Of a stretch of DNA of 64,000 nt, positions 16,651 to 26,056 are shown piece after piece. Location: NCBI RefSeq assembly GCF_965216415.1, contig NZ_CBDCFU010000002.1, one strand, 5' to 3'. Numbering within the stretch: position 1 is the stretch's first letter; each line of letters begins with the position of its first letter. This DNA comes from Marivita sp003149565. Its GTDB lineage: Bacteria; Pseudomonadota; Alphaproteobacteria; Rhodobacterales; Rhodobacteraceae. The notes beneath the pieces are model-generated. The model saw only the letters and a program-made list of their open reading frames with translations, was not told the DNA's origin and ran no database searches. The position numbers were made by a program, and so were the translations under genes.

Positions 16651-16923
16651 ATGGACCAGACGACTCAACGTGTTGCGGACTACCTCGAAACACGAGCGGC
16701 GACGATGTTGGCCATGCTTGGCGCGCTCAGCAAGGACGGCCACTCAGACGAATGCCGTAAAGTGTGCAAATCGGTCATTGCTGAAATGGAACGCGTTCGT
16801 TGCAATCTTCCGGCCTCTGAAGTCTTGACCGTTATTGACGCGTTGCTGGACGACCTGAACGATTTCCTTGATGCGCACGCACTTCCGAAGCCCACACATA
16901 ACGTCAGCCAGCTCTTGAACTGA
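16651..16923 (+). CDS. Small hypothetical protein, possible paralogue of preceding gene
   Basis: A 90-residue, probably cytoplasmic and helical protein (MDQTTQRVADYLETRAATM at the start). It contains DECRKVCKSVIAEMER and a VIDALLDDLNDFL helix. Loose similarity to the 91-residue product at 16125 suggests an old tandem duplication. GGCGAAGGA lies just ahead of the ATG. No recognised domain. It is followed by a hairpin region and then the convergent end of the inositol operon, so it shows no operon link to inositol genes. Confidence 0.5.
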   Translation: MDQTTQRVADYLETRAATMLAMLGALSKDGHSDECRKVCKSVIAEMERVRCNLPASEVLTVIDALLDDLNDFLDAHALPKPTHNVSQLLN

Positions 16924-17024
16924 TCAGAAAAGCGGACCGTATCCGCACCGAATTGCGTCTCCAGCCTCAGCCAATGGAACGATCATTGATGGCTTTCACG
17001 CGTCAACCAACCCGCGCTTAGACC

Positions 17025-17047
17025 TGCGGCGCCTTGGCGGCGCCGCA
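17025..17047. terminator. Hairpin at the end of the inositol operon
   Basis: TGCGGCGCC and GGCGCCGCA form a perfect 9-bp stem with a 5-base loop, 22 bases past the stop of the last leftward inositol-operon gene and about 100 bases past the convergent small gene. There is no strong T run on either side, so termination efficiency is uncertain. Confidence 0.5.
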
Positions 17048-17068
17048 AATCCATTTTCGCAAGAGATG

Positions 17069-18250
17069 TCACGCGGCCTGACGGGCGGACATTTGACCCA
17101 GAGCGGCTCCGAGTTGATCCGTCGTCCAGCCCTCCGACACCGCGCGGCGCATGAGATCGGCTTGGCTTTCGGGGGCGAGGCCACCCACCGGCGGGTCCGT
17201 GTCAAGATTGGTCGGGAAGCTGTACCCTTCCGAACACGCCGCAATCGCTGCATCGAGTTCTGTGACCGAGAGCCGCCCCCCCTGTTTCAGTGCCACCAGT
17301 GCCGGGAAAAGGGCAGCCGTCATCGACTGACGGTCCACCGCCTCCATCGCACGACCAAAGGCCGAGGAGACCTGCAACAGGTTCACCATGCGGTTGATAT
17401 CCGCGCTGCGGTTCTCACCCGCCGCATGGAAAAGCGCTGGATTGAAGAACACCGCATCGCCTTTCTCAAGCGGCACCTGCACATGCGCCTCTTCGAAATA
17501 GGCGCGGTGATCCGCCTCGTGGAACCCCAGATACCCCGCAGGATAGAGCTGCGAGAACGGCAAAAGCTTGGTCGGCCCGCTTTCCAACGGCATGTCGCAA
17601 TGCGCCACAGCCCCCTGAAGCGTCAGGGTTGCCGTCACCTCATGCGCATGCGCCGGATAGCGCGCCGACTGGTCCGCCGTCTGGAACCCCAGATGGTAAT
17701 CGCGATGCGCCGATTGCGCCTTGCCGCCGGGCCGCACCTGATTGACCTGTGCGGTCACCTGGTAGTTCGGCCCCAACCACGCCTCACACGCAGCCGCGAT
17801 AGACGTGTTACCGTAGTAAAGCGCAAAACCTTCAGGGTCGCGCAGGCATTGCTTTTGCAGCGAATTCCAGACCCGGTCATTGGCACCCGAGGCCGCAAAG
17901 TGATCGCCCTTCCCGGCAGCCCCAGCCTTTTCGTCCACGATGATCGCGTTGAACACCTCCGACGCACGGTCGATCACCGAGGAGTCGGCATAGGCATGCT
18001 TGAGCGCAATCACCCCGGCAGAGCAGCGCAGCACCTGTGCCCATTCCGCCATCAGCGCACGACGCTTGTCCGCGTCGTCCAGCGCAGGCCGAAGAGTCGC
18101 CATGTCGTAAAGCGGCACGTTGTTTTCGATCGCGGCGGCATGGGGCACATCCGCCGCTGTAAGCTGTTGTGAGGTCAGCACCTTGAATTCATCCAGATCG
18201 CAGGATTCCCGGTCAAAATAGCCGATATATCCGAATGTCTGATGTACCAT
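17069..18250 (-). CDS. Phytanoyl-CoA dioxygenase (PhyH) family Fe(II)/2-oxoglutarate oxygenase
   Basis: A 393-residue cytoplasmic protein of the PhyH fold. The iron triad is readable as H182-x-D184 in AHRDYH and H275 in LFHAAGEN, with the likely 2-oxoglutarate-binding R287. The ATG at 18250 has AGGAGG five bases upstream, which decides against a start 18 bases earlier. It is the last gene of the leftward inositol operon, 57 bases after iolE. No step of standard myo-inositol catabolism needs such an oxygenase. It may oxidise a substituted inositol, for example O-demethylation of a methyl-inositol, but that is only inference. Family call firm, substrate unknown. Confidence 0.85.
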   Translation of the reverse strand: MVHQTFGYIGYFDRESCDLDEFKVLTSQQLTAADVPHAAAIENNVPLYDMATLRPALDDADKRRALMAEWAQVLRCSAGVIALKHAYADSSVIDRASEVFNAIIVDEKAGAAGKGDHFAASGANDRVWNSLQKQCLRDPEGFALYYGNTSIAAACEAWLGPNYQVTAQVNQVRPGGKAQSAHRDYHLGFQTADQSARYPAHAHEVTATLTLQGAVAHCDMPLESGPTKLLPFSQLYPAGYLGFHEADHRAYFEEAHVQVPLEKGDAVFFNPALFHAAGENRSADINRMVNLLQVSSAFGRAMEAVDRQSMTAALFPALVALKQGGRLSVTELDAAIAACSEGYSFPTNLDTDPPVGGLAPESQADLMRRAVSEGWTTDQLGAALGQMSARQAA

Positions 18251-18307
18251 GTCGTCCTCCTGTTGCATGGCGTTCAGTGCTGGCCCCGAACCGGGACCGG
18301 TGAAACC

Positions 18308-19213
18308 TTAGCGCGCGATCTCAAGCCCCGAGGCGGCGGCAATCGCGCGGATGTGGTCGTAGCCGATTTTTGAATACTCATAGGGCGGCGCTTTGGCAGG
18401 GTCCTGTTCGGCCTCGACCACGATCCAGCCGTCGTAGTTCATCGACTTGAGCCGGTCGGTGATGGCCTGAAAGTCGATGCACCCCTCGGGGTCGCCCGGC
18501 ACGGAATAGACCCCTGCCGCAACGCCATCGAGAAAGCTGCGATCTTCGGCGCGGACCCAATCCAGAACCGGTTGGCGCACGTCCTTGAAGTGGACGTGGT
18601 GGACACGGTGCCCCCATTTATCCAGCACCGCCAGAGGATCGGCCCCGGCAAAGTGCAGATGCCCGGTGTCATAGAGCAACGTGAGGTCGTCGGTCGAGCC
18701 TTCCATCAGCCAGTCAATATCCTCGGCGTCCTGCACCATTGCCCCCATGTGGTGATGGTAGGACAGCACACAGCCTTGATCGGCGGACCACTTGGCCAGT
18801 TCAGACAGCTTTGCGCCATAGCCCATAACCTCGTCACGGCTGAGTTTGGGGCGCTGGCTGACCGGGCGGTGAATGTCGCCCTGAATGGTGTTGGAGCACT
18901 CGGCATAAACGATGCACGGCGCGTTCAGAGCGGCGAATTGGTCTACCTGCTGACGAATTGCGGCCTGTTCGGTGGCCAGATTGTTGACCATGAGGTTGCC
19001 GGAACACCAGCCACCACATAGCACGACGCCATAGCGATCGAGATAAGCGCGCAGCCCGTCTGTGTCAGCGGGCATACGCCGCCCGCGTTCGACGCCCTGA
19101 TAGCCGATGCGGCCCGCATCCTCCATCGCGCCTTCGGTGGTGAAGGCAGCGGTGAGGTCCGGCAGGTCGTCATTCTGCCACGCGATGAGGGAGATCCCCA
19201 GTTTCACAGCCAT
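18308..19213 (-). CDS. iolE: myo-Inosose-2 dehydratase
   Basis: A 301-residue TIM-barrel enzyme of the xylose-isomerase-like superfamily. It dehydrates 2-keto-myo-inositol to the trihydroxycyclohexane-dione that IolD cleaves. Features are ISLIAWQNDDLPDL near the N-terminus, the SYHHHMG metal-site strand, LLYDTGHLHFAG and VHFKDVR. The ATG at 19213 overlaps the iolD stop by one base (TGATG), so it is chosen over a TTG three bases upstream. It lies directly after iolD and before the PhyH oxygenase gene in the operon. Confidence 0.93.
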   Translation of the reverse strand: MAVKLGISLIAWQNDDLPDLTAAFTTEGAMEDAGRIGYQGVERGRRMPADTDGLRAYLDRYGVVLCGGWCSGNLMVNNLATEQAAIRQQVDQFAALNAPCIVYAECSNTIQGDIHRPVSQRPKLSRDEVMGYGAKLSELAKWSADQGCVLSYHHHMGAMVQDAEDIDWLMEGSTDDLTLLYDTGHLHFAGADPLAVLDKWGHRVHHVHFKDVRQPVLDWVRAEDRSFLDGVAAGVYSVPGDPEGCIDFQAITDRLKSMNYDGWIVVEAEQDPAKAPPYEYSKIGYDHIRAIAAASGLEIAR

Positions 19214-21042
19214 CAATCGGCCCTTTGCAGTTTCTTGTTGCTCACGTACTGCTCATGCGCCGCGCGCACTTCGGCCCGCTCGGACACTTCGGGCACACCG
19301 ACTTCCCACCATGTGCCGCCATGCTCGGTCGACGGGTACGGGTCGGTGTCGATCACCACGACATAGGGCACGGTCTGATCGTGCCGCTTGGCCAGCGCCT
19401 CTTCCAGTTCGGCAATCGAGCCGACCTTGACGCTGACCGCGCCCATCGCCTCGGCATGCTTGGCAAAGTCGATGGCGCTGGGGTTGGCGTGCACCGCGTG
19501 GTCGAGCAGGTTGTTGAACTCCGCCCCGCCGGTGCCCATCTGCAGCCGGTTGATACAGCCGAAGCCGCGGTTGTCGGTGATGACGACGGTGAACGGGATT
19601 CCCATCATCGCGGCGGTCGCCATTTCCGAATTGGCCATCATGTAGGTGCCGTCGCCGGTAAAACAGATCACGTCCGCCTCGGGCTGGGCCATCTTGATGC
19701 CCATCGCCCCGGCGATCTCGTAGCCCATACAGGAAAAGCCGTATTCCATGTGGTAGCTGCCCGGCTTGCCTGCCTTCCAGAGCTTGTGAAGCTCACCCGG
19801 CATGGTGCCAGCGGCGCACATTACAACCGTGTTTTCGGCGGCGGCGCGTTGGACTGCGCCGATCACCTGCATGTCCGTGGGCAGTTGATTGCCTTCGGGC
19901 GCATCGGTGATCGGATCGACCTTGGCGAACCAGCCCTCTTTGAGCTCAGGGGCTGGTGCGTCAGGCGCATAGCCAGCCAATTCGATGGCAAGCTCGGTCA
20001 ACCCGGCTTTGGCATCCGCATGAATCGGCATCGCGCCGTGTTTCATCGCGTCGTAGACCTGCACGTTGAGGCTGATGAGTTTGCGGTTCGGGTTGGCAAA
20101 GAGACCCCAAGACCCGGTGGTGAAGTCCTGAAACCGCGTCCCGACGCCGATCACCACATCCGCCTCGGCGCAGGTGGTATTGGCGGGCTCCCCCCCCGTC
20201 ACGCCGATGGGGCCAAGGTTCATCGGATGGTCCCACGGCAGCGAAGACTTGCCGGCCTGTGTTTCGACCACTGGGATGTTGTGCACCTCGGCGAAGGTCT
20301 TCAGATCGGCGGTCGCATCCGAGTAGTGTACCCCACCCCCTGCGACGATCACCGGACGCTTGGCGTTGCGGATCACATCGACCGCACGGTGCAATTCGTG
20401 CGGATCGGGATGGATGCGGCGGCGGTGCCAGACGCGCGGCTCGAAAAAGCTTTCGGGGTAATCATAAGCCTCGGCCTGCACGTCCTGACAAAAGGCCAGC
20501 GTGACCGGGCCACAATCCGCCGGGTCCGTCATCGTGCGGAACGCGCGCGGCAGCGCGGTCAGAATGTGTTCGGGCCGTGTGATCCGGTCGAAATAGCGGC
20601 TCACCGGGCGGAAGCAGTCGTTTGCACTGACGGTGCCATCACTGAACACTTCGGGCTGTTGGAGCACCGGATCGGGTCCGCGATTGGCAAAGACATCGCC
20701 GGGCAGCAACAGGACCGGCAGGCGATTCACATGAGCGAGCGCGGCAGCGGTGACCATGTTCGTCGCTCCCGGACCGATAGAGGAGGTGACCGCCATCGCG
20801 CGAGTGCGACGCAATTGCTTGGAATAGGCGATCGCGGCATGCGCCATCGTCTGCTCACAATGCCCGCGATAGGTCGGGATCGTGTCGCGCACGGTGTAGA
20901 GCGCCTCGCCCAGCCCCGCGACATTGCCATGGCCGAAAATCGCCCAGCAGCCGGCGATGAAGGTCTCGCCCTCCTCGTTCAGCTGTGCGCTCAGGTAGCG
21001 CACAAGCGCCTGTGCGGCGGTCAGTCTGATGGTTTTGCTCAT
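19213..21042 (-). CDS. iolD: 3D-(3,5/4)-trihydroxycyclohexane-1,2-dione acylhydrolase
   Basis: A 609-residue thiamine-diphosphate enzyme that opens the inositol ring to 5-deoxy-glucuronate. The three-domain acetolactate-synthase-like layout is visible. The N-terminal ThDP-PYR region carries HCEQTMAHAA with the catalytic glutamate, a central domain follows, and the C-terminal ThDP-PP domain has GDGTYMMANSE. It overlaps iolC by 4 bases (ATGA) and iolE by one. It is the only IolD in the window, which matters because the second inositol-like locus has none. Confidence 0.95.
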   Translation of the reverse strand: MSKTIRLTAAQALVRYLSAQLNEEGETFIAGCWAIFGHGNVAGLGEALYTVRDTIPTYRGHCEQTMAHAAIAYSKQLRRTRAMAVTSSIGPGATNMVTAAALAHVNRLPVLLLPGDVFANRGPDPVLQQPEVFSDGTVSANDCFRPVSRYFDRITRPEHILTALPRAFRTMTDPADCGPVTLAFCQDVQAEAYDYPESFFEPRVWHRRRIHPDPHELHRAVDVIRNAKRPVIVAGGGVHYSDATADLKTFAEVHNIPVVETQAGKSSLPWDHPMNLGPIGVTGGEPANTTCAEADVVIGVGTRFQDFTTGSWGLFANPNRKLISLNVQVYDAMKHGAMPIHADAKAGLTELAIELAGYAPDAPAPELKEGWFAKVDPITDAPEGNQLPTDMQVIGAVQRAAAENTVVMCAAGTMPGELHKLWKAGKPGSYHMEYGFSCMGYEIAGAMGIKMAQPEADVICFTGDGTYMMANSEMATAAMMGIPFTVVITDNRGFGCINRLQMGTGGAEFNNLLDHAVHANPSAIDFAKHAEAMGAVSVKVGSIAELEEALAKRHDQTVPYVVVIDTDPYPSTEHGGTWWEVGVPEVSERAEVRAAHEQYVSNKKLQRAD

Positions 21043-22952
21043 GCTGCGTCCTCCTTTGCGCCTCTGCGGGCGTCATCCCATATCCGGCAGAGCCGGGAGT
21101 AGCGGTCGGCCATCTGCGCCACCGCGTCTGCATCGTTCATCTCGCCTTGTAGCCAGGCACGGGCTGCGTCCCCAAAGATCGTGCGACCCACGGCAAAGCC
21201 TTTGACGAGCGGTTGTTTCGCCGCCAGTGCAAAGCTGGCCGCGAGGTCGGCTTCCGGTGCGTCGAGGCCCAGCACAACGATCCCGCGCGTGCGGGGGTCG
21301 TTGCGGGTGATCGCATTCACGGCGTTGGCCCAGGCCGCGTCAGACGTGAACGGCTCCAGTTTCCACCAGTCGGGGTAGACGTCTGCGTCGTAGAAAGTCT
21401 GGATCAAAGTCGCCGTTGTGGTGTCATCAACGGGGCCGACCTTGGACGGGATCACTTCAAGCAGGAATTCCAGCCCGTTGCGCCGTGCGGCGGTGAAGAG
21501 GCGCTTGACCCGCGCAACCTGCATCTTGGCGGTCTTGTCGTCATCGTCCGGGTGGCAGAAGACCAAAAGCTTGACCACGTTTTCGCGCGCCCATTCGCGC
21601 AGGCCTCCGAGGTCGTCGCCCAATTCCAGTTCAAATTCGATCGGTCGCGATCCAGGCAATTCAGTTGGCCGTCCGACCCAGAGACCGGTGCCGCTCGCAC
21701 GGTGCAGCGCGCTGCGGCCAATACGGTTGTCGCACAGGATCCCATAACCCCCCTGCCCGTTTGCCACCTTGAGCGCCGCGTCGAGGCAAAGTTCTTTGAA
21801 CGCCGCGCCCTTCTCGGGTGTGTAGCCACGCATCTCTTCCAGTTGCGAGCGATGGTCAAAGGCGAAGGTGCGCAGGGTCGACCAGTCGCCCTTGCGGTTC
21901 GTGGCCCAATGGACCTGTTCGAGTTCGGCGTCGTTGCGCAGATCGGGCCGCTTGATGCCCCGGTCGAAGAAAAATTGTAGTTCTTCCCAGCTTGGGTAAG
22001 CAGGCGTGCAGCCGTGACGGCTGACGGCAAAAGCGCCGCAGGCATTGGCGTATTTGAGCGCGGTGGGCCAGTCCTCTCCGTCAAGCCAGCCTTTCAGCAG
22101 GCCGGACATGAACCCGTCGCCCGCGCCCAAGACGTTGAACACTTCGATGGGAAAGCCCGGCCCGGCCTGGCCGTCGTCGAGAGAGTTGGGGATCTCGCCC
22201 TCGAACGCCACCGCCCCTTCGGCCCCGCGCTTGCAAACCAGCGTCGCATCCGACACCGCCCTTACGTTGCGCAGCGCCTCAATCGTATCTGTACTGCCGC
22301 CCGCGATGTGGAACTCTTCCTCGGTTCCGACGATCAGGTCGAAATAGTGCAGCGTCGATTGCAGTTTGGCGGTGACAGCCGCGCTTTCGACAAAGCGGCT
22401 TTCCCCGTCGCCATGCCCCGCCACACCCCAAAGGTTTGGGCGGTAGTCGATGTCGAGCGCGGTCTTCATGCCCGCATCCCGCGCGATCTGAAGCGCCTTC
22501 AGCGTGGCGGCCTCAACCCGGGGATGGCTGAGATGCGTACCGGTGGCGACCACGGCCCGCGCCCGTCGGATGAACTCTGGGTCGATGTCCTCGACCGTCA
22601 GCCCCATGTCGGCGCAGTTCTCGCGATAGAAAATCAGCGGGAACTGCTCTTGATCGCGGATGCCCAGCAGCACCAGCGCAGTCAGACGGTCGGGGTCGGT
22701 CTTGACCCCGGTCGTGTCCACGCCCTCTTTCTGCAACTGCTCGCGGATGAAGCGACCCATATGCTCATCGCCCACCCCCGTGATCACCGCAGAGCGCAGC
22801 CCAAGCCGCGCCGTTCCGCAGGCGATGTTCGTCGGAGAGCCGCCGATATACTTGTCGAACGACCCCATATCCTCAAGACGGCCGCCTACCTGAGCCCCGT
22901 AAAGGTCCACAGATGATCGGCCAATGGTGATGAGGTCCAGTGTCTTGGTCAT
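21039..22952 (-). CDS. iolC: IolC kinase fused to DUF2090 aldolase-like domain
   Basis: A 637-residue two-domain protein. Residues 1 to about 325 are a PfkB kinase, 5-dehydro-2-deoxygluconokinase, with SSVDLYGAQVGGRLEDM and the catalytic NVLGAGDGFMSG. Residues about 335-637 are DUF2090, an aldolase-like TIM barrel widely found fused to IolC. Together they can phosphorylate 2-deoxy-5-keto-gluconate and probably split the product to dihydroxyacetone phosphate and malonate semialdehyde, replacing IolJ. It lies 3 bases after iolG and overlaps iolD. The kinase role is firm; the aldolase role of DUF2090 is a family-based prediction. Confidence 0.92.
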   Translation of the reverse strand: MTKTLDLITIGRSSVDLYGAQVGGRLEDMGSFDKYIGGSPTNIACGTARLGLRSAVITGVGDEHMGRFIREQLQKEGVDTTGVKTDPDRLTALVLLGIRDQEQFPLIFYRENCADMGLTVEDIDPEFIRRARAVVATGTHLSHPRVEAATLKALQIARDAGMKTALDIDYRPNLWGVAGHGDGESRFVESAAVTAKLQSTLHYFDLIVGTEEEFHIAGGSTDTIEALRNVRAVSDATLVCKRGAEGAVAFEGEIPNSLDDGQAGPGFPIEVFNVLGAGDGFMSGLLKGWLDGEDWPTALKYANACGAFAVSRHGCTPAYPSWEELQFFFDRGIKRPDLRNDAELEQVHWATNRKGDWSTLRTFAFDHRSQLEEMRGYTPEKGAAFKELCLDAALKVANGQGGYGILCDNRIGRSALHRASGTGLWVGRPTELPGSRPIEFELELGDDLGGLREWARENVVKLLVFCHPDDDDKTAKMQVARVKRLFTAARRNGLEFLLEVIPSKVGPVDDTTTATLIQTFYDADVYPDWWKLEPFTSDAAWANAVNAITRNDPRTRGIVVLGLDAPEADLAASFALAAKQPLVKGFAVGRTIFGDAARAWLQGEMNDADAVAQMADRYSRLCRIWDDARRGAKEDAA

Positions 22953-22955
22953 GGC

Positions 22956-23960
22956 TCAGTCCGTGATCTCTGAAAGGTTGACCGCGCGGCCTTCCCTGAC
23001 CGACAGCACTGCCGCGTCAGCCAGCGCGAGCGCCATCAGTCCGTCCTGCCCGGTGGTGGGGGTTGGTGCGCCATCGGCGACCGAGGCGACAAAGGCCGCG
23101 ATTTCGTTTTCGTAAGCCGCAACGTAACGGGTCATGAAGAAGTTGAGCAGTGGCGGCGTGGCGAAGCCATTGCCATTGGCCAGTTCGATATTGGCCTCGG
23201 CCATGTTTTTCGCGCTGACCATACCTTCGGAACCGAGCACCTCGATCCGCTGATCATAACCGTAGGTCGCGCGGCGGGAATTGGTGATGATCGCCTGTTT
23301 GCCGGACGCCGTGCGCAGCATCACATTGACGCTATCGAAATCGCCAGCCTCGCCGATCTTGGCATCGGTCAGGACCGAGGCCTGCGCCATCACGGTTTCG
23401 ACCTCTTCGCCCAAGAGCCAGCGGGCCATGTCGAAATCATGGATCGTCATGTCACGGAAGATGCCACCCGACACCTTGATGTAATCGACAGGCGGTGCGC
23501 CGGGATCGCGCGAGGTGATCGTGACCATCTCGACATCGCCGATGCGACCTGCGTCAATCGCGGCCTTGACCGCCATGAAGTCGGGATCGAACCGGCGGTT
23601 GAAGCCGACCATCAGCGTAGCGCCTTCTGCCGCGACGGTGGCAAGGCAGTTCTGCACCCGCTTCAAACTCAGATCAACGGGTTTTTCGCAGAACATCGCC
23701 TTGCCCACCTTGGCGAACTGCTCGATCAGGTCCGCATGGGTGTTGGTCGGGGTGCAGATCAACACCGCATCCACGTCATCGGACGCCGCAATCTCGTCGA
23801 TTCTGCGGATGTCGCAGCCGTAGCGTTCGGCCACCGATGTGGCCGCCTCGGCCATGGGATCAGCTATGGCGACAAGCGATGCACCTGAGGTGGCGGTAAC
23901 AGCCTTGGCATGGACTTGGCCGATACGGCCTGCGCCAAGGATCGCAAATCTGACAGTCAT
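22956..23960 (-). CDS. iolG: myo-Inositol 2-dehydrogenase
   Basis: A 334-residue NAD-dependent dehydrogenase of the Gfo/Idh/MocA family. It oxidises myo-inositol to 2-keto-myo-inositol, the first intracellular step. The Rossmann motif GAGRIGQVHAKAV is at about 8-20 and the family EKPVDLS near 96. Later residues GGIFRDMTIHDFD hold the catalytic lysine/aspartate/histidine area. It follows the ABC importer genes and precedes iolC by 3 bases. The operon order transporter-iolG-iolC-iolD-iolE is fully consistent with myo-inositol use. Confidence 0.93.
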   Translation of the reverse strand: MTVRFAILGAGRIGQVHAKAVTATSGASLVAIADPMAEAATSVAERYGCDIRRIDEIAASDDVDAVLICTPTNTHADLIEQFAKVGKAMFCEKPVDLSLKRVQNCLATVAAEGATLMVGFNRRFDPDFMAVKAAIDAGRIGDVEMVTITSRDPGAPPVDYIKVSGGIFRDMTIHDFDMARWLLGEEVETVMAQASVLTDAKIGEAGDFDSVNVMLRTASGKQAIITNSRRATYGYDQRIEVLGSEGMVSAKNMAEANIELANGNGFATPPLLNFFMTRYVAAYENEIAAFVASVADGAPTPTTGQDGLMALALADAAVLSVREGRAVNLSEITD

Positions 23961-24125
23961 GGGTCTTCCTTTATCCTCCCAAAGCCTTTCGCTTGGGACG
24001 TTCTTGTTCTAATTGCACCAGCACTTCGGCCACATGCCTCGAGGCGGCATCCGGCAGGTTTTGGGCGTGCCAGACTTACGCGCGGCACGCCCGCACATCA
24101 AAGCCCCTTCGGCGTGGCCGCACGG

Positions 24126-24905
24126 TCAAAGCGCTTCGGCCACCTCGTATTCCGGCTGCGTCTTAGCGCCGGTGATATAGGCCACCACATCCTGCCCGTC
24201 GGTCTCTTCCTTGCGGAGGTTCGCGCAGATGCGACCCCTGCGGAATACGACGATCCGGTCCACCAGATCCATCACCTGCCGCATGTTGTGGCTGATGAGG
24301 ATCAGCGGTTCACCCTGTTCTTTCAGGGTGCGGATGATGTTTTCCACCTGTGCGGTTTCCTGAACCCCCAAGGCCGCCGTCGGTTCGTCCATAATGGTCA
24401 GCTTGGAATGGAAGGTCGCCGTTCTGGCAATCGCCACACATTGGCGCTGACCGCCGGACATGTTCTGTATCGTGTTGCGGATGTTGGGGATCTTCACCGC
24501 CGTCTTTTCCAGCGCGGCAATCGTGTCATTGCGCATCGCCGTGTAGTCAAGAAACCTGAACGGACCCAGCCAATCGAACTTGGTCTTTTCACGCCCCAGA
24601 AACAGGTTGTCCGACACGTCCAGATCATCGGCCAGAGCAAGGTTCTGAAACACCGCTTCGATCCCGGCCTCGCGGGCGTCCAGCGGCCCGGCGAACTGCA
24701 CCGGTTTGCCGTCGAAATGGATCTCTCCGCGTGTGGGCTGCTCCACCCCGGTGATCTGGCGCACGAAGGTCGATTTGCCAGCCCCGTTGTCGCCCATGAT
24801 GGCCACGTGTTCGCCCTTGCGCAGGGTGAAATTCGCGTCCTGCAGAGCGTGCACACCGCCGTAATGCTTGGTCAGCTTGCGGGTTTCAAGGATGATATCT
24901 GACAT
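24126..24905 (-). CDS. Inositol ABC transporter ATP-binding protein
   Basis: A 259-residue single-domain ATPase of the FrcA/IatA-like class of monomeric sugar importers. Walker A is GDNGAGKST near 37-45, the signature is MSGGQRQCVA, and Walker B is LTIMDEPTAAL. The ATG at 24905 begins MSDIILETRKLTKHYGG and lies 11 bases past the permease stop; the open frame runs far upstream inside the permease gene but is not coding there. A gap of about 165 bases separates it from iolG. It energises uptake of inositol with the permease and binding protein encoded upstream. Confidence 0.9.
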   Translation of the reverse strand: MSDIILETRKLTKHYGGVHALQDANFTLRKGEHVAIMGDNGAGKSTFVRQITGVEQPTRGEIHFDGKPVQFAGPLDAREAGIEAVFQNLALADDLDVSDNLFLGREKTKFDWLGPFRFLDYTAMRNDTIAALEKTAVKIPNIRNTIQNMSGGQRQCVAIARTATFHSKLTIMDEPTAALGVQETAQVENIIRTLKEQGEPLILISHNMRQVMDLVDRIVVFRRGRICANLRKEETDGQDVVAYITGAKTQPEYEVAEAL

Positions 24906-24916
24906 GGGTCTTCTCC

Positions 24917-25999
24917 CTATACCCGCATGCTGGCGCGTTGTTGCCGCCATTTGTCGAGCACCACAGCGCCGATGATGATCGCGCCCATGGCCATGATCTG
25001 AAAATACGCGTCGAGCTTCACATAGGTGAACCCTGACTGGATCACGCCGAACACCATAGCGCCCAGAACCGTGCCAATGATGGACCCGCGTCCCCCGGTG
25101 AGGCTGACCCCGCCGATGACCGCCATGGCAATGGCATAGAGCTCGTAGAAAAGGCCCATCCCAGATTGCGCCGTCAGGTTCTTGGAGCTGAGAACGATGG
25201 CCGCAAAGGCCGCCAGCATAGACGCGATCATGTAGACCATGACCTTGTGCCGCTTGACGTTGATCCCCGACATGCGCGCCGCGTCTTCGTTGGAGCCGAT
25301 GGCATAGGTGTGCTTGCCATAGACCGTGTAGCGCAGCAGAACGTGGCACAGGATCGCCAGCAGCACGAACCAGACCACCGGCATCATGCCCGCGCCCAAT
25401 GCAGCATAGCTTTCGGTCGGGAAGGAGACCGGCTGGCCCCGTGTCCACCACTGCGCGATGCCGCGGCAAATCAGGAACATGCCAAGCGTTGCGATGAAGG
25501 GCGGGATGCGGCTGAAGGCAATCAGACTGCCGTTGATCGCGCCGATGAAAGCGCCAAAGGCGAGGCCGATCATGATCGGAATGAGAACCGGCAGATCGAA
25601 CGCCCAAGGGCCGAACACCGCCTTGGGGTTGGGATTGCCGTTGACCAGCTCGGTCTGGGCAAAGGACATCACGATCATCGCGGTCGCGGCCACCAAAGGC
25701 CCCGACGACAGGTCGATCCCGCCAGAGATGATCACCTGCGTCACACCCAGCGAGATGATCCCGATGATCGCCACCTGCAGAATGATGATTTTCAACCGCG
25801 CTTCGTTGAAAATGGAATCGAAGCGGTCGTTCGTGTCGAACAGGAAACTCTGGCCGTTCATGTAGGGCAATACCTGCCCCAACAATTCAAAGATCGCCAC
25901 GATGATCACAAGCGCGATGAAAATGTTGAATTCGTTGGGCCAGCTGCGCTTGGAACTGTCGTATTTCAGCCCGCCTGTCCCTTGCGTGGTCTCCGCCAT
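24917..25999 (-). CDS. Inositol ABC transporter permease
   Basis: A 360-residue polytopic inner-membrane protein of the RbsC/FrcC family. It has about ten hydrophobic segments and the signature ISGGIDLSSGPLVA near 97-110. The ATG at 25999 was chosen over a GTG 9 bases upstream because AGGAG then sits eight bases ahead. It lies between the binding-protein gene, from which a strong hairpin separates it, and the ATPase gene 11 bases downstream. Confidence 0.9.
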   Translation of the reverse strand: MAETTQGTGGLKYDSSKRSWPNEFNIFIALVIIVAIFELLGQVLPYMNGQSFLFDTNDRFDSIFNEARLKIIILQVAIIGIISLGVTQVIISGGIDLSSGPLVAATAMIVMSFAQTELVNGNPNPKAVFGPWAFDLPVLIPIMIGLAFGAFIGAINGSLIAFSRIPPFIATLGMFLICRGIAQWWTRGQPVSFPTESYAALGAGMMPVVWFVLLAILCHVLLRYTVYGKHTYAIGSNEDAARMSGINVKRHKVMVYMIASMLAAFAAIVLSSKNLTAQSGMGLFYELYAIAMAVIGGVSLTGGRGSIIGTVLGAMVFGVIQSGFTYVKLDAYFQIMAMGAIIIGAVVLDKWRQQRASMRV

Positions 26000-26056
26000 G
26001 GATGGCACTCCTGATGGATTTTCTCTGCGCCCAAATCGGGCTTTTCAATTTAGGTG

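Noticed and set aside
19225..21102. Plus-strand open frame of 625 codons antisense to iolD
   Set aside because: It mirrors the iolD gene and has no recognisable motif; the minus strand encodes an intact ThDP enzyme coupled to its neighbours.
24906..25607. Upstream extension of the inositol ATPase frame inside the permease gene
   Set aside because: It has the Arg/Gly/His-rich look of an off-frame reading; the standard ATPase N-terminus starts at 24905.
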